Of a stretch of DNA of 27,629 nt, positions 14,834 to 22,902 are shown one piece after another. The notes beneath the pieces were generated by a model. That model was given only the letters and a program-made list of their open reading frames with translations. It ran no database searches and was not told the DNA's origin. Each line of letters starts with the position of its first letter. Position 1 is the first letter of the stretch. The stretch covers positions 1 to 27,629 of the forward strand of contig JAOZMN010000006.1 in NCBI GenBank assembly GCA_029934265.1. Direction: 5' to 3'. This DNA comes from Bacteroidales bacterium (lineage in GTDB: Bacteria > Bacteroidota > Bacteroidia > Bacteroidales > JAADGE01). A program made the position numbers and the translations under genes.

Positions 14834-14839
14834 GCCGTG

Positions 14840-14869
14840 CAAATGTAAAAAAATATGTATAAATTTCAA
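14840..14869 (-). promoter_or_regulatory. putative fusA2 promoter
   Basis: Minus-strand TTG (14869-14867), 19 nt, then TACATTTG (14847-14840): an exact match to the Bacteroidota pattern TTG-N19-TAnnTTTG, with the same spacer as the rpsL promoter. It is the only CAAAnnTA match on this strand that I found between 14288 and 14900. Confidence 0.6.
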
Positions 14870-15021
14870 TAATTATTTTATAAAAAAAAATATAAAAAAG
14901 AAATGGAAATTTTTTATTAATAAAAGTTTAAAATTCAATATGTTAGTTATGTGTTAATAACTATTCTGAAGGTGTTTGAAAAAAAAATAATGAAAAAAAG
15001 TAAAATTATTTTGAAATATTA

Positions 15022-15051
15022 TTGTTTAGAAAAAAATATATCATAACTTTG
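15022..15051 (+). promoter_or_regulatory. promoter of the str/S10 ribosomal operon
   Basis: TTG (15022-15024), 19 nt, then TAACTTTG (15044-15051) match the Bacteroidota promoter consensus exactly. Transcription would start near 15058, leaving a leader of only about 35 nt before rpsL, too short for a classical ribosomal-protein leader structure. Confidence 0.75.
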
Positions 15052-15094
15052 CAAACCGAAATTTAACAGAAATATCAATATTTTGTAAAAAGAT

Positions 15095-15475
15095 ATGCCT
15101 ACAATACAACAACTGGTTCGTAAAGGACGAAAAAAAATCACAAAGAAAAGTAAATCTCGAGCATTGGATTCTTGTCCACAAAGACGAGGAGTTTGTATCA
15201 GAGTTTATACTACAACACCTAAAAAACCTAATTCAGCAATGAGAAAAGTTGCAAGAGTCAGGCTGACTAACGGTAAAGAAGTTAATGCCTATATTCCCGG
15301 AGAAGGGCATAATTTACAAGAACACTCTATAGTATTAGTAAGGGGTGGTCGTGTGAAAGATTTACCAGGTGTTCGATACCACTTGGTTCGAGGAACTCTC
15401 GATGCACAAGGGGTTGATGACCGAAAGCAAAGAAGGTCTAAATACGGTACAAAAAAACCGAAAGACAAAAAATAG
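15095..15475 (+). CDS. rpsL: 30S ribosomal protein S12
   Basis: Decoding-centre protein of the small subunit, 126 residues, first gene of the operon. The loops TPKKPNSAMRK (Lys43) and GGRVKDLPGVRYH (Lys88, Asp89) carry the usual residues, so no streptomycin-resistance change is seen at the two classical lysines. The C-terminus is slightly Lys-rich (KYGTKKPKDKK). Start at 15095 follows the short leader with no Shine-Dalgarno. Confidence 0.98.
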   Translation: MPTIQQLVRKGRKKITKKSKSRALDSCPQRRGVCIRVYTTTPKKPNSAMRKVARVRLTNGKEVNAYIPGEGHNLQEHSIVLVRGGRVKDLPGVRYHLVRGTLDAQGVDDRKQRRSKYGTKKPKDKK

Positions 15476-15512
15476 ATATTGTAATTAAAATAGATTATTT
15501 GAATTACAATAT
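15476..15512 (+). repeat. 11-bp inverted repeat directly after rpsL
   Basis: ATATTGTAATT (15476-15486) and AATTACAATAT (15502-15512) pair exactly around a 15-nt loop and are followed by TTTTC. It begins on the base after the rpsL stop. It could act as a weak attenuator or as a 3'-end processing or protection hairpin inside the operon. Confidence 0.55.
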
Positions 15513-15536
15513 TTTCAAAAATTATATTATTAAACC

Positions 15537-15549
15537 GGCTCATAGAGCC
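15537..15549 (+). promoter_or_regulatory. spacer hairpin GGCTC-ATA-GAGCC before rpsG
   Basis: A 5-bp stem with 3-nt loop ends 17 nt before the rpsG ATG, followed by TAACATTAAAG. It has the shape, C-G closing pair and position of the AGGTC-N3-GACCT hairpins, but the stem bases have changed in pairs. Confidence 0.6.
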
Positions 15550-15566
15550 TAACATTAAAGTTTAAG

Positions 15567-16043
15567 ATGAGGAAATCTAAACCAAAGAAGCGAAATATAC
15601 TTCCTGACCCAAGATATAACGATATACTCGTAACAAGGTTTGTTAATGATTTAATGCTTAACGGTAAAAAAAATAAATCATTCAGTATTTTTTATGATGC
15701 AATGGATTTTGTAGAAGAAAGAGCAAAAGATATTGAAAAAGCTCCTCTTGACATTTGGAAAAAAGCTTTAGAGAATATTACTCCGCAAGTTGAAGTTAAG
15801 AGTAGGAGGGTTGGAGGTGCTACGTTTCAAGTACCAATGGAAGTAAGACCAGAAAGAAAAATTTCGATAAGTATAAAAAACATGATTTTGTTTGCACGAA
15901 AACGAGGCGGTAAATCCATGTCTGAAAAATTGGGTTCCGAAATAATCGCAGCTTACAAAGAAGAGGGAGGGGCTTACAAAAGAAAAGAAGATGTACATAG
16001 AATGGCAGAAGCAAATAAAGCATTTGCACATTTTAGATTTTAA
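15567..16043 (+). CDS. rpsG: 30S ribosomal protein S7
   Basis: Primary 16S rRNA-binding protein of the small-subunit head, 158 residues. It starts MRKSKPKKRN and contains the conserved NxLMLNGKK-like, VEVKSRRVGGATFQVPMEV and RKRGGKSMSEKL segments. It ends HRMAEANKAFAHFRF. The 91-nt spacer to rpsL contains an 11-bp inverted repeat and a member of the spacer hairpin family. Confidence 0.98.
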   Translation: MRKSKPKKRNILPDPRYNDILVTRFVNDLMLNGKKNKSFSIFYDAMDFVEERAKDIEKAPLDIWKKALENITPQVEVKSRRVGGATFQVPMEVRPERKISISIKNMILFARKRGGKSMSEKLGSEIIAAYKEEGGAYKRKEDVHRMAEANKAFAHFRF

Positions 16044-16096
16044 ATTACAGAGTTAAAGAATTTTTAAAGTTATTTGACGTATTGTTATAAGTTTAG

Positions 16097-18190
16097 ATGG
16101 CAACAGCACTTAAAAATACAAGAAATATTGGCATAATGGCTCACATTGATGCCGGTAAAACAACTACAACCGAAAGGATTTTGTTTTATACCGGTATTAC
16201 CTATAAAATAGGTGAAGTTCACGATGGAGCAGCTACTATGGACTGGATGGTGCAAGAGCAAGAAAGAGGGATTACAATAACATCGGCAGCTACAACAACT
16301 TATTGGGAATTTGAAGATATTAAGCATAAAATTAATATCATTGACACTCCCGGACATGTTGATTTTACTGTTGAAGTTGAACGTTCTTTGAGAGTTCTTG
16401 ATGGTGCCGTTGCAGTTTTTTGTGCTGTTGGAGGAGTTGAACCTCAATCGGAAACTGTTTGGAGACAGGCAGATAAGTATAATGTTCCGAGAATTGCATT
16501 TGTGAATAAAATGGATAGAGTAGGAGCTGACTTTTTAAAAGTTGTTTCTGAAATTGAAGACAAACTTGAAGCAAATGCTATTCCGTTTCTTTTACCTATT
16601 GGTTCGGAAGAGGATTTTGTTGGAGTTATCGACTTGGTACACAGGAAGGCTTTAATTTGGGACGAAGGAGAAGGTACTGAATTTAAGACGGAAGAGATTC
16701 CCGAAGAATATAAGGAAGAAACTGAATTTTGGAGAGAAAAATTAATTGAGGCAGTTGTAGAACAAGATGATGTAATTCTTGAAAAGTTTCTTGATGACAG
16801 AGATTCTATTTCGGTAGAGGAATTTATGAAAGTTGCTCGAAAGGCAGTAATAAATAGAGTGATAGTGCCCGTTTTATGTGGTTCGGCATTTAAAAATAAA
16901 GGAGTACAAAGATTGTTAGATGCAATAGTTGAATTGTTACCGAGTCCTCTTGATATATTGGCAATAGAGGGTGTTAATCCGAAGAACGATGAAATAGTTT
17001 TTCGTAAGGCAGATGAAAATGAACCTTTATCAGCTTTGGTTTTTAAAATAGCAGCAGATAAGTTTGTTGGACGTTTAGCTTATATCAGAGTTTATTCCGG
17101 TGTTTTGAAAGCCGGCTCGTATGTTTATAACCCTCGAACACGAAAAAAAGAAAGAATTGCACATCTTTATCAAATGCATGCAAATAAGCAAATTTCAAAG
17201 GAAGAAATAAAAGCAGGAGACATTTGTGGAGCAGTGGGATTTAAAAATATAAGCACAGGAGATACCTTGTGTAACGAAAATAAACAAATAGTTCTTGGTA
17301 ATATTGATTTTCCGGAACCTGTTATAGGTGTAGCAATAGAGCCGAAAACACAGAAAGACATTGACAAATTAAGTCTTGCGTTGTCTAAATTGGCAGAAGA
17401 AGATCCCACTTTTGTAGTAAGGGTTGATACGGAAACAGGACAAACCATTATTTCAGGAATGGGTGAATTGCATCTTGAAATACTTATTGACAGACTTAAG
17501 CGAGAGTACGAAATTGAGTGTAGTAAAGGAAAACCACAAGTAACATACAAAGAAGCAATTACAAAAATAGTTAAATACCGGAAGGTGTTTAAAAAGCAGA
17601 CAGGAGGAAGAGGAAAATTTGCGGATATTGAAGTTGTAATTTCTCCTAATAAAAGTGAAGAAAAGGGATTTCAATTTACAGACAGTACTAAGGGCGGATC
17701 TATACCGAAAGAATTTATAGCTCCGATTAAGAAAGCATTTAAAGAAGCAATGCTTAATGGACCTTTAATAGGTTTCAAAGTAGAGAGTTTAAAAGTTGAA
17801 TTATTGGACGGTTCTTATCATAATGTTGATTCTGATGCTTTATCTTTTGAAATTGCATCTAAGTTGGCTTTCAAAGAGGCGGCGAAGATTGCAGGTCCTG
17901 TACTTCTTGAGCCTATTATGAATGTTGAAATTAGTACTCCGGTAGAAAATATGGGAGATATTCTTGCAGATTTGAACAGACGACGAGGTAATATAAAAGA
18001 AACAGAAGACAAGGGTAAAATTCAACTGATAAAAGCAACAGTACCTTTAGCAGAGCAGTTCGGATACATTACTGTACTAAGGACTTTGTCTTCCGGAAGA
18101 GCATCTACGACAATGGAATTTTCTCATTATGAAAAAGTTCCGAGTGATATAACAAGAGAAATTATAAAAAAAATAAAAGGATTTTATTAA
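16097..18190 (+). CDS. fusA: elongation factor G (canonical)
   Basis: Ribosomal translocase, 697 residues, five domains. The GTPase motifs are complete: AHIDAGKT (residues 15-22), RGITI in switch I (57-61), DTPGH with catalytic His87, and NKMD (137-140). The domain III GELHLEI, domain IV GGRGKFADIE and SDALSFEIASKLAF, and domain V LNRRRGNI segments are all present. This is the normal EF-G, in contrast to the divergent fusA2. The spacer to rpsG is 53 nt and lacks the hairpin family. No tuf gene follows, as is usual in Bacteroidota. Confidence 0.98.
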   Translation: MATALKNTRNIGIMAHIDAGKTTTTERILFYTGITYKIGEVHDGAATMDWMVQEQERGITITSAATTTYWEFEDIKHKINIIDTPGHVDFTVEVERSLRVLDGAVAVFCAVGGVEPQSETVWRQADKYNVPRIAFVNKMDRVGADFLKVVSEIEDKLEANAIPFLLPIGSEEDFVGVIDLVHRKALIWDEGEGTEFKTEEIPEEYKEETEFWREKLIEAVVEQDDVILEKFLDDRDSISVEEFMKVARKAVINRVIVPVLCGSAFKNKGVQRLLDAIVELLPSPLDILAIEGVNPKNDEIVFRKADENEPLSALVFKIAADKFVGRLAYIRVYSGVLKAGSYVYNPRTRKKERIAHLYQMHANKQISKEEIKAGDICGAVGFKNISTGDTLCNENKQIVLGNIDFPEPVIGVAIEPKTQKDIDKLSLALSKLAEEDPTFVVRVDTETGQTIISGMGELHLEILIDRLKREYEIECSKGKPQVTYKEAITKIVKYRKVFKKQTGGRGKFADIEVVISPNKSEEKGFQFTDSTKGGSIPKEFIAPIKKAFKEAMLNGPLIGFKVESLKVELLDGSYHNVDSDALSFEIASKLAFKEAAKIAGPVLLEPIMNVEISTPVENMGDILADLNRRRGNIKETEDKGKIQLIKATVPLAEQFGYITVLRTLSSGRASTTMEFSHYEKVPSDITREIIKKIKGFY

Positions 18191-18203
18191 TAAGCTATAA
18201 GCA

Positions 18204-18512
18204 ATGAGTCAGAAAATTAGAATAAAATTAAAGTCTTACGACCATAATTTGGTTGATAATTCAGCAGAAAAGATAGTAAAAACTGTTAAAACAGCAGGTG
18301 CAGTGGTGAGTGGTCCTATACCGTTACCGACGCATAAGCGCATATTTACCGTGTTGAAATCTACATTTGTAAATAAAAAAGCAAGAGAGCAGTTTCAGTT
18401 GTCTTCTTTTAAAAGACTTATTGACATATATAGTTCTACTCCTAAAACTGTTGATGCTTTGATGAAACTTGAACTTCCAAGTGGAGTGGAAGTCGAAATA
18501 AAAGTGTTGTAA
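18204..18512 (+). CDS. rpsJ: 30S ribosomal protein S10
   Basis: Small-subunit head protein, 102 residues, starting MSQKIRIKLKSYDH. The GPIPLPTHKRIFTVLKS loop and C-terminal LELPSGVEVEIKVL are as expected. It follows fusA by 13 nt, so the str and S10 operons are joined here. Confidence 0.97.
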   Translation: MSQKIRIKLKSYDHNLVDNSAEKIVKTVKTAGAVVSGPIPLPTHKRIFTVLKSTFVNKKAREQFQLSSFKRLIDIYSSTPKTVDALMKLELPSGVEVEIKVL

Positions 18513-18524
18513 GCAAAATTAAGC

Positions 18525-18540
18525 AGGTCAAAAGACCTTA
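18525..18540 (+). promoter_or_regulatory. spacer hairpin AGGTC-AAAA-GACCT before rplC
   Basis: A 5-bp stem followed by TTA lies 12 nt after the rpsJ stop and 57 nt before the rplC ATG. It is the one family member with a 4-nt loop and the one placed early in its spacer. Confidence 0.65.
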
Positions 18541-18595
18541 AATTATTGGTTTTGAAATTTTAAAGATTGACAATATATAATAAAAAACAATAAAA

Positions 18596-19213
18596 ATGCC
18601 CGGATTAATAGGAAAAAAAATTGGAATGACATCCATATTCAGTGCCGAGGGAATAAATATTCCATGTACTGTGATAGAAGCCGGTCCATGTGTTGTAACA
18701 CAAATTAAGACAAAAGAGAAGGACGGCTACGATGCTGTTCAGTTGGCTTTTGACGAGAAAAAAGAAAAGAGAACTACTAAAGCAATGACCGGACATTTCA
18801 AAAAAGCCGGAACAACACCTAAAAGAAAACTTGTAGAGTTTAAGCCTTTCCCTGAAGACTGTAAATTAGGAGATACGGTTGGAGTTGATTTGTTTGCAGA
18901 CATAGGTTGGGTTGATGTGTCAGGAAAAAGTAAAGGTAAAGGCTTCCAAGGAGTAGTAAAACGATATAATTTCAAGGGAGTTGGAGATAAAACTCATGGT
19001 CAGCATAACAGACTGAGAGCTCCTGGTTCCATCGGTGCGTCTTCTTATCCTTCAAGAGTATTTAAAGGAATGAGAATGGCAGGAAGAACAGGAGGAGATA
19101 CTAAGACAATACTAAATTTAAAAATTGAGAAAATAATCCCCGAACAAAACTTAATTGTTTTGAGAGGTTCTGTACCGGGGCATAAAGGTTCGTACATAAT
19201 AATAGAAAGCTAA
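18596..19213 (+). CDS. rplC: 50S ribosomal protein L3
   Basis: Large-subunit assembly initiator, 205 residues. It starts MPGLIGKKIGMTSIF and has the central SKGKGFQGVVKRYNFKG and GSIGASSYPSRVFKGMRMAGR loop that reaches towards the peptidyl-transferase centre, including the Gln-like methylation region (KTHGQHNRLR). Its TAA overlaps the rplD ATG by one base (TAATG), so the two are translationally coupled. Confidence 0.98.
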   Translation: MPGLIGKKIGMTSIFSAEGINIPCTVIEAGPCVVTQIKTKEKDGYDAVQLAFDEKKEKRTTKAMTGHFKKAGTTPKRKLVEFKPFPEDCKLGDTVGVDLFADIGWVDVSGKSKGKGFQGVVKRYNFKGVGDKTHGQHNRLRAPGSIGASSYPSRVFKGMRMAGRTGGDTKTILNLKIEKIIPEQNLIVLRGSVPGHKGSYIIIES

Positions 19214-19839
19214 TGAAAACATCGGTATTAAATATAAAGGGCGAAGAAACAGGAAGAGAGGTAGAATTGAATGATGCTGTATTTGCTGTCGAGCCCAATG
19301 AACATGCAGTATATCTTGATGTGAAGCAACATCGTGCTAATAAACGACAAGGTACGCATCAATCAAAAGAAAGAGCATTTATAACAGGAAGTACTCGCAA
19401 AATTAAAAAGCAGAAAGGGACGGGAACCGCTCGTGCAGGTAGTATAAAATCGCCTATATTCAGAGGAGGCGGAAGAGCATTCGGACCGAACAGCAAGTCT
19501 TACCACTTTAAGCTTAATAAAAAGACAAAACGGCTGGCAAGAAAATCTGTACTTTCAGACAAACAGATTTCTAAAAATTTATTTGTCATCGAAGATTTTG
19601 ATTTTGAGACACCTAAGACTAAAAATTATATAAGTTTTGCAGAAAATTTAAAAATAAGTGAAAAAAAATCACTTTTAGTGCTTTCAAATAAAAAAAATAA
19701 TCTATATTTGTCAGCTCGAAATTTGAAAAAGTCTAAAGTTACAACAGTTTCAGAATTAACAACTTATGATATAATTGATGCTTCAACTTTATTACTTAGT
19801 GAAAGTTCAATAGATGTTTTTAATAATATATTTAGTTAA
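19213..19839 (+). CDS. rplD: 50S ribosomal protein L4
   Basis: Exit-tunnel protein, 208 residues. The extended loop carries RQGTHQSKERAFITGSTRK and GTGTARAGSIKSPIFRGGG; the globular part ends in the LSESSIDVFNN helix. In enterobacteria L4 represses its own operon, but the short S10 and rpsL leaders here give no sign of that mechanism. A small AGTTAA-A-TTAACT palindrome overlaps its stop codon (19834-19846). Confidence 0.97.
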   Translation: MKTSVLNIKGEETGREVELNDAVFAVEPNEHAVYLDVKQHRANKRQGTHQSKERAFITGSTRKIKKQKGTGTARAGSIKSPIFRGGGRAFGPNSKSYHFKLNKKTKRLARKSVLSDKQISKNLFVIEDFDFETPKTKNYISFAENLKISEKKSLLVLSNKKNNLYLSARNLKKSKVTTVSELTTYDIIDASTLLLSESSIDVFNNIFS

Positions 19840-19860
19840 ATTAACTGTAAACAACAAAAA

Positions 19861-20151
19861 ATGAGTGTTATAATAAAACCGATAATAAGCGAAAAAATGG
19901 AGATGCTTACAGAGCAACTCAATAAATACGGTTTTGTAGTCGAGAAAAAAGCTAATAAAGTAGAAATCAAGAAAGAGATTGAAGACCTGTATGGTGTAAC
20001 AGTTGAAACTTGTAATACTATGATAGTTGGTGGGAAACGTAAATTCAGGCAGACTAAGAGCGGAATTGTAAAAGGACGAAGTAAAACTTTTAAGAAAGCA
20101 ATAGTAAGCCTTGCAGAAGGTGATACAATAGACTTTTTTAGTAATATTTAA
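19861..20151 (+). CDS. rplW: 50S ribosomal protein L23
   Basis: Protein at the tunnel exit that docks trigger factor and SRP, 96 residues. It starts MSVIIKPIISEKM and has the KYGFVVEKKANKVEIKKEIEDLYGV core and VGGKRKFRQTKSGIVKGRSKTFKKAIV loop split across the fold. It is 6 nt upstream of rplB. Confidence 0.97.
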   Translation: MSVIIKPIISEKMEMLTEQLNKYGFVVEKKANKVEIKKEIEDLYGVTVETCNTMIVGGKRKFRQTKSGIVKGRSKTFKKAIVSLAEGDTIDFFSNI

Positions 20152-20157
20152 AGAAAA

Positions 20158-20982
20158 ATGGCTGTAAGGAAATTAAAACCGATAACTCCCGGACAACGAA
20201 AAAAAGTAGCAAATACTTTTGAAGATATAACTGCTTCAAAACCGGTAAAAAGTTTAGTAAAGGGAATTCATAAATCGGGTGGTAGAAATAATACGGGTAA
20301 AATGACCATGCGTTACTTAGGTGGAGGTCATAAAAGAAAATATCGTGTTATAGATTTTGTAAGAGATAAAGACGGAATACCCGGTAAGGTTGATTCTATT
20401 CAGTATGACCCTAACAGGACATCAAGAATTGCACTTTTAGTATATGCAGACGGTGAAAAGAGGTATATTTTAGCCCCAAATGGATTAAAAGTAGGGCAAA
20501 CATTACTTTCCGGTAAAGGAAGTTCTCCTGAAATTGGAAATACTTTATATCTTGCAGATATTCCGCTTGGTACAGTTGTTCACAATATTGAACTTCAACC
20601 AAAACGAGGTGGTGTAATGGTGAGGAGTGCCGGAGCTTATGCACAATTAGTATCAAGAGAGGGGAAATATGTAACAATTAAATTACCTTCGGGAGAAATC
20701 AGAAAAGTATTGGTGCAATGTAAAGCTACAATCGGAAGTGTCTCAAATTCTGACCATGCTCTTGAGCGTTCGGGAAAAGCCGGAAGGAGCAGATGGCTTG
20801 GAAGAAGACCAAGAGTGCGGGGGGTTGCTATGAATCCTGTCGATCATCCGATGGGAGGAGGCGAAGGAAGGTCGTCCGGAGGACACCCAAGGTCAAGAAC
20901 AGGACTTCTTGCGAAAGGATATAAGACAAGATATAAGAAAAAGTTTTCTAATAAATATATTGTTGAACGTCGAAAGAAATAA
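20158..20982 (+). CDS. rplB: 50S ribosomal protein L2
   Basis: Core 23S rRNA protein near the peptidyl-transferase centre, 274 residues. The signature NPVDHPMGGGEGRS, with its important histidine, and the C-terminal RTGLLAKGYKTRYKKK extension are present. GGGHKRKYRVIDF lies in the first third. It follows rplW closely, and an 87-nt spacer precedes rpsS. Confidence 0.98.
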   Translation: MAVRKLKPITPGQRKKVANTFEDITASKPVKSLVKGIHKSGGRNNTGKMTMRYLGGGHKRKYRVIDFVRDKDGIPGKVDSIQYDPNRTSRIALLVYADGEKRYILAPNGLKVGQTLLSGKGSSPEIGNTLYLADIPLGTVVHNIELQPKRGGVMVRSAGAYAQLVSREGKYVTIKLPSGEIRKVLVQCKATIGSVSNSDHALERSGKAGRSRWLGRRPRVRGVAMNPVDHPMGGGEGRSSGGHPRSRTGLLAKGYKTRYKKKFSNKYIVERRKK

Positions 20983-21041
20983 ACTGAAAGTGTAAGGTTA
21001 TTGATGATTTTTTAAAGTAGCCAAAAGTATATAATTAAATC

Positions 21042-21055
21042 GCTCTATGAGCTTA
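21042..21055 (+). promoter_or_regulatory. spacer hairpin GCTC-TAT-GAGC before rpsS
   Basis: A 4-bp stem with 3-nt loop is followed by TTAATTTG and ends 17 nt before the rpsS ATG. Compared with AGGTC/GACCT, the stem bases are changed but pairing, loop size, downstream TTAA and position are kept. Confidence 0.55.
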
Positions 21056-21069
21056 ATTTGTATTAAATA

Positions 21070-21333
21070 ATGAGCAGATCACTATCAAAAGGACCATTTA
21101 TAGATTACAAGTTGGAACGGAAAATCAATAAATTGATTGAATCCGGAAAGAAGACCGTTGTTAAAACATGGGCAAGAAGTAGTATTATTACTCCCGACTT
21201 TGTGGGTTTTACTATAGCAGTCCATAACGGGAATAAATTTATTCCCGTTTATGTAAGTGAAAATATGGTTGGACATAAATTAGGAGAATTTTCACCCACA
21301 CGAACCTATAGAGGTCATCAAAAAAAGAAATAA
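21070..21333 (+). CDS. rpsS: 30S ribosomal protein S19
   Basis: Small-subunit head protein that contacts S13 and tRNA, 87 residues. It starts MSRSLSKGPFIDY and carries TWARSSIITPDFVGFTIAVHNG, split between two strands, and GHKLGEFSPTRTYRGH. It is 6 nt upstream of rplV. Confidence 0.97.
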   Translation: MSRSLSKGPFIDYKLERKINKLIESGKKTVVKTWARSSIITPDFVGFTIAVHNGNKFIPVYVSENMVGHKLGEFSPTRTYRGHQKKK

Positions 21334-21339
21334 ATAATA

Positions 21340-21741
21340 ATGGGAGCAAGAAAAAGATTAAAAGCCGAAATAAGAAAAGAGGATAGAAAGTCGATATATC
21401 TCGCTAAACTCAATAATTGTCCTACTTCTCCTCGGAAAATGAGGCAAGTAGCAGACCAGATAAGAGGTGTTGAAGTCAATAAGGCGTTAGACATATTGAA
21501 ATTTTCTCCAAAAGAAGCATCTTTCCGATTAGAAAAATTGTTGTTATCAGCGATTGCAAATTGGCAAGTGAAAAATGAAGATGTCAGAATTGAAGATGCT
21601 GATATTTTTATTAAAACGATTCATGTCGATTCAGGAAGAATGTTAAAAAGATATCAACCTGCACCACAAGGTAGGGCACATCGAATTAGAAAGCGTTCGA
21701 ATCATGTAACAGTTATTTTAGAAAGCAAAGACAATAATTAA
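21340..21741 (+). CDS. rplV: 50S ribosomal protein L22
   Basis: Exit-tunnel protein, 133 residues. The N-terminal LNNCPTSPRKMRQVADQIRG and the tip-loop and C-terminal GRMLKRYQPAPQGRAHRIRKR region match the family. It ends on the base before the rpsC ATG (TAA then ATG). Confidence 0.97.
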   Translation: MGARKRLKAEIRKEDRKSIYLAKLNNCPTSPRKMRQVADQIRGVEVNKALDILKFSPKEASFRLEKLLLSAIANWQVKNEDVRIEDADIFIKTIHVDSGRMLKRYQPAPQGRAHRIRKRSNHVTVILESKDNN

Positions 21742-22452
21742 ATGGGACAAAAAACAAATCCGATAAGTAACAGATTAGGAATTATTAGAGGTTGGGATTC
21801 TAATTGGTATGGTGGCAGAGATTATGCCGACAAATTGGTGGAAGATGAGAAAATTCGTAAATACTTGAATGTCAGGTTAGCAGAAGCAAGTATATCTAGA
21901 ATTGTAATAGAAAGAACTTTGAAGCTAATAACGGTTACCGTTACTACATCACGACCCGGGATAATTATTGGTAAAGGCGGACAGGAAGTTGATAAACTAA
22001 AGGAAGAGCTTAGAAAACTTACAAAGAAAGATATTCAGATAAATATTTTTGAAATTAAAAAGCCGGAATTAGATGCTGTTATTGTTGCAAGAAATATAGC
22101 AAGACAAGTTGAGCGTAAAGTTGCGTATCGTAGAGCTACAAGGATGGCAATATCTTCAACAATGAGAGTTGGAGCACAAGGAATAAAAGTATTGGTTTCC
22201 GGCAGGCTTAATGGTGCGGAGATGGCTCGTTCTGAAATGTATAAAGAAGGACGTACTCCCTTGCATACATTGCGTGCAGACATTGATTATCACCAAGCTG
22301 AGGCATTAACGAAAACGGGACTGATAGGCGTGAAGGTTTGGATATGTAAAGGTGAAGTGTACGGAAAAAAAGATTTGTCTCCTAAGTTTAGTCAAGATAA
22401 GAAAAAATCAGGAGCCGGAGGAAATAAAAGAAGAAAAGGGTATAAGAATTAA
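21742..22452 (+). CDS. rpsC: 30S ribosomal protein S3
   Basis: mRNA-entry protein, 236 residues. It starts MGQKTNPISNRLGI and contains the type II KH domain with IIIGKGGQEVDKL. The C-terminal domain has RATRMAISSTMRVGAQGIKV and ARSEMYKEGRTPLHTLRADIDY, split here for length. A Lys/Gly-rich tail ends the chain. Confidence 0.98.
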   Translation: MGQKTNPISNRLGIIRGWDSNWYGGRDYADKLVEDEKIRKYLNVRLAEASISRIVIERTLKLITVTVTTSRPGIIIGKGGQEVDKLKEELRKLTKKDIQINIFEIKKPELDAVIVARNIARQVERKVAYRRATRMAISSTMRVGAQGIKVLVSGRLNGAEMARSEMYKEGRTPLHTLRADIDYHQAEALTKTGLIGVKVWICKGEVYGKKDLSPKFSQDKKKSGAGGNKRRKGYKN

Positions 22453-22455
22453 TAA

Positions 22456-22467
22456 AGTATAGATACT
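22456..22467 (+). repeat. short palindrome before rplP
   Basis: AGTAT-AG-ATACT (22456-22467) lies one base before the rplP ATG. It differs in sequence from the spacer hairpin family and the stem is all weak apart from one G-C pair, so it may be chance. Confidence 0.3.
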
Positions 22468-22468
22468 G

Positions 22469-22900
22469 ATGTTACAACCTAAGAAGACAAAATACAGAAA
22501 GCAACAGAAGGGTAGAATGAAAGGAAATGCAGGAAGAGGGAATACTCTTGCTTTTGGTTCTTTCGGAATTAAATCTACTGAGTTTGCTTGGATGACAGGA
22601 CGACAGATAGAGGCAGCGAGACAAGCTGTTACAAGGTATATGAAGAGAGAGGGGCAGATTTGGATAAGAGTTTTTCCGGATAAGCCGGTTACAAAGAAGC
22701 CTGCCGAAGTTAGAATGGGAAAGGGGAAAGGAGCTCCGGAACTTTTTGTTGCAAGAATAAATCCGGGACGAATAATATTTGAAGCCGAAGGAGTACCTTT
22801 TAAAATTGCAAAAGAAGCATTGAGGCTTGCCGCTCAAAAATTACCGGTAAAAACAAGATTTATCGTTCGCAGGGATTATGAAGAAAACACAAATATATAG
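22469..22900 (+). CDS. rplP: 50S ribosomal protein L16
   Basis: A-site tRNA-contacting large-subunit protein, 143 residues. It starts MLQPKKTKYRKQQKGRMKG and has the EAARQAVTRYMKREGQIWIR and RMGKGKGAPELFVARINPGR segments expected of the family. It is 2 nt upstream of rpmC. Confidence 0.98.
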   Translation: MLQPKKTKYRKQQKGRMKGNAGRGNTLAFGSFGIKSTEFAWMTGRQIEAARQAVTRYMKREGQIWIRVFPDKPVTKKPAEVRMGKGKGAPELFVARINPGRIIFEAEGVPFKIAKEALRLAAQKLPVKTRFIVRRDYEENTNI

Positions 22901-22902
22901 CT

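Larger units (their letters stand above)
14288..15094. other. 807-nt divergent region: structured fusA2 leader and rpsL promoter
   Basis: The region holds no recognisable tRNA, tmRNA, RNase P or SRP RNA. Between 14353 and 14648 there are four multi-part stem-loops: 14353-14373; 14415-14445; 14519-14576; and 14615-14648. A 31-codon ORF lies on the minus strand. From about 14850 to 15040 the DNA is extremely A/T-rich. Opposed promoters sit at 14840-14869 (minus) and 15022-15051 (plus). Confidence 0.65.

Noticed and set aside
14760..14957. 65-codon plus-strand ORF in the fusA2-rpsL region
   Set aside because: Lys/Asn/Phe-rich product from extremely A/T-rich DNA, no family resemblance, and it overlaps the predicted fusA2 promoter on the other strand.
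18191..18203. GCT-ATA-AGC before rpsJ as an eighth member of the spacer hairpin family
   Set aside because: Only 3 bp in a 13-nt spacer, with no TTAAAA after it; too weak to include.
18191..18203. Missing tuf gene between fusA and rpsJ as a deletion
   Set aside because: A tuf-less str/S10 junction is the normal arrangement in Bacteroidota, so it is not an anomaly.
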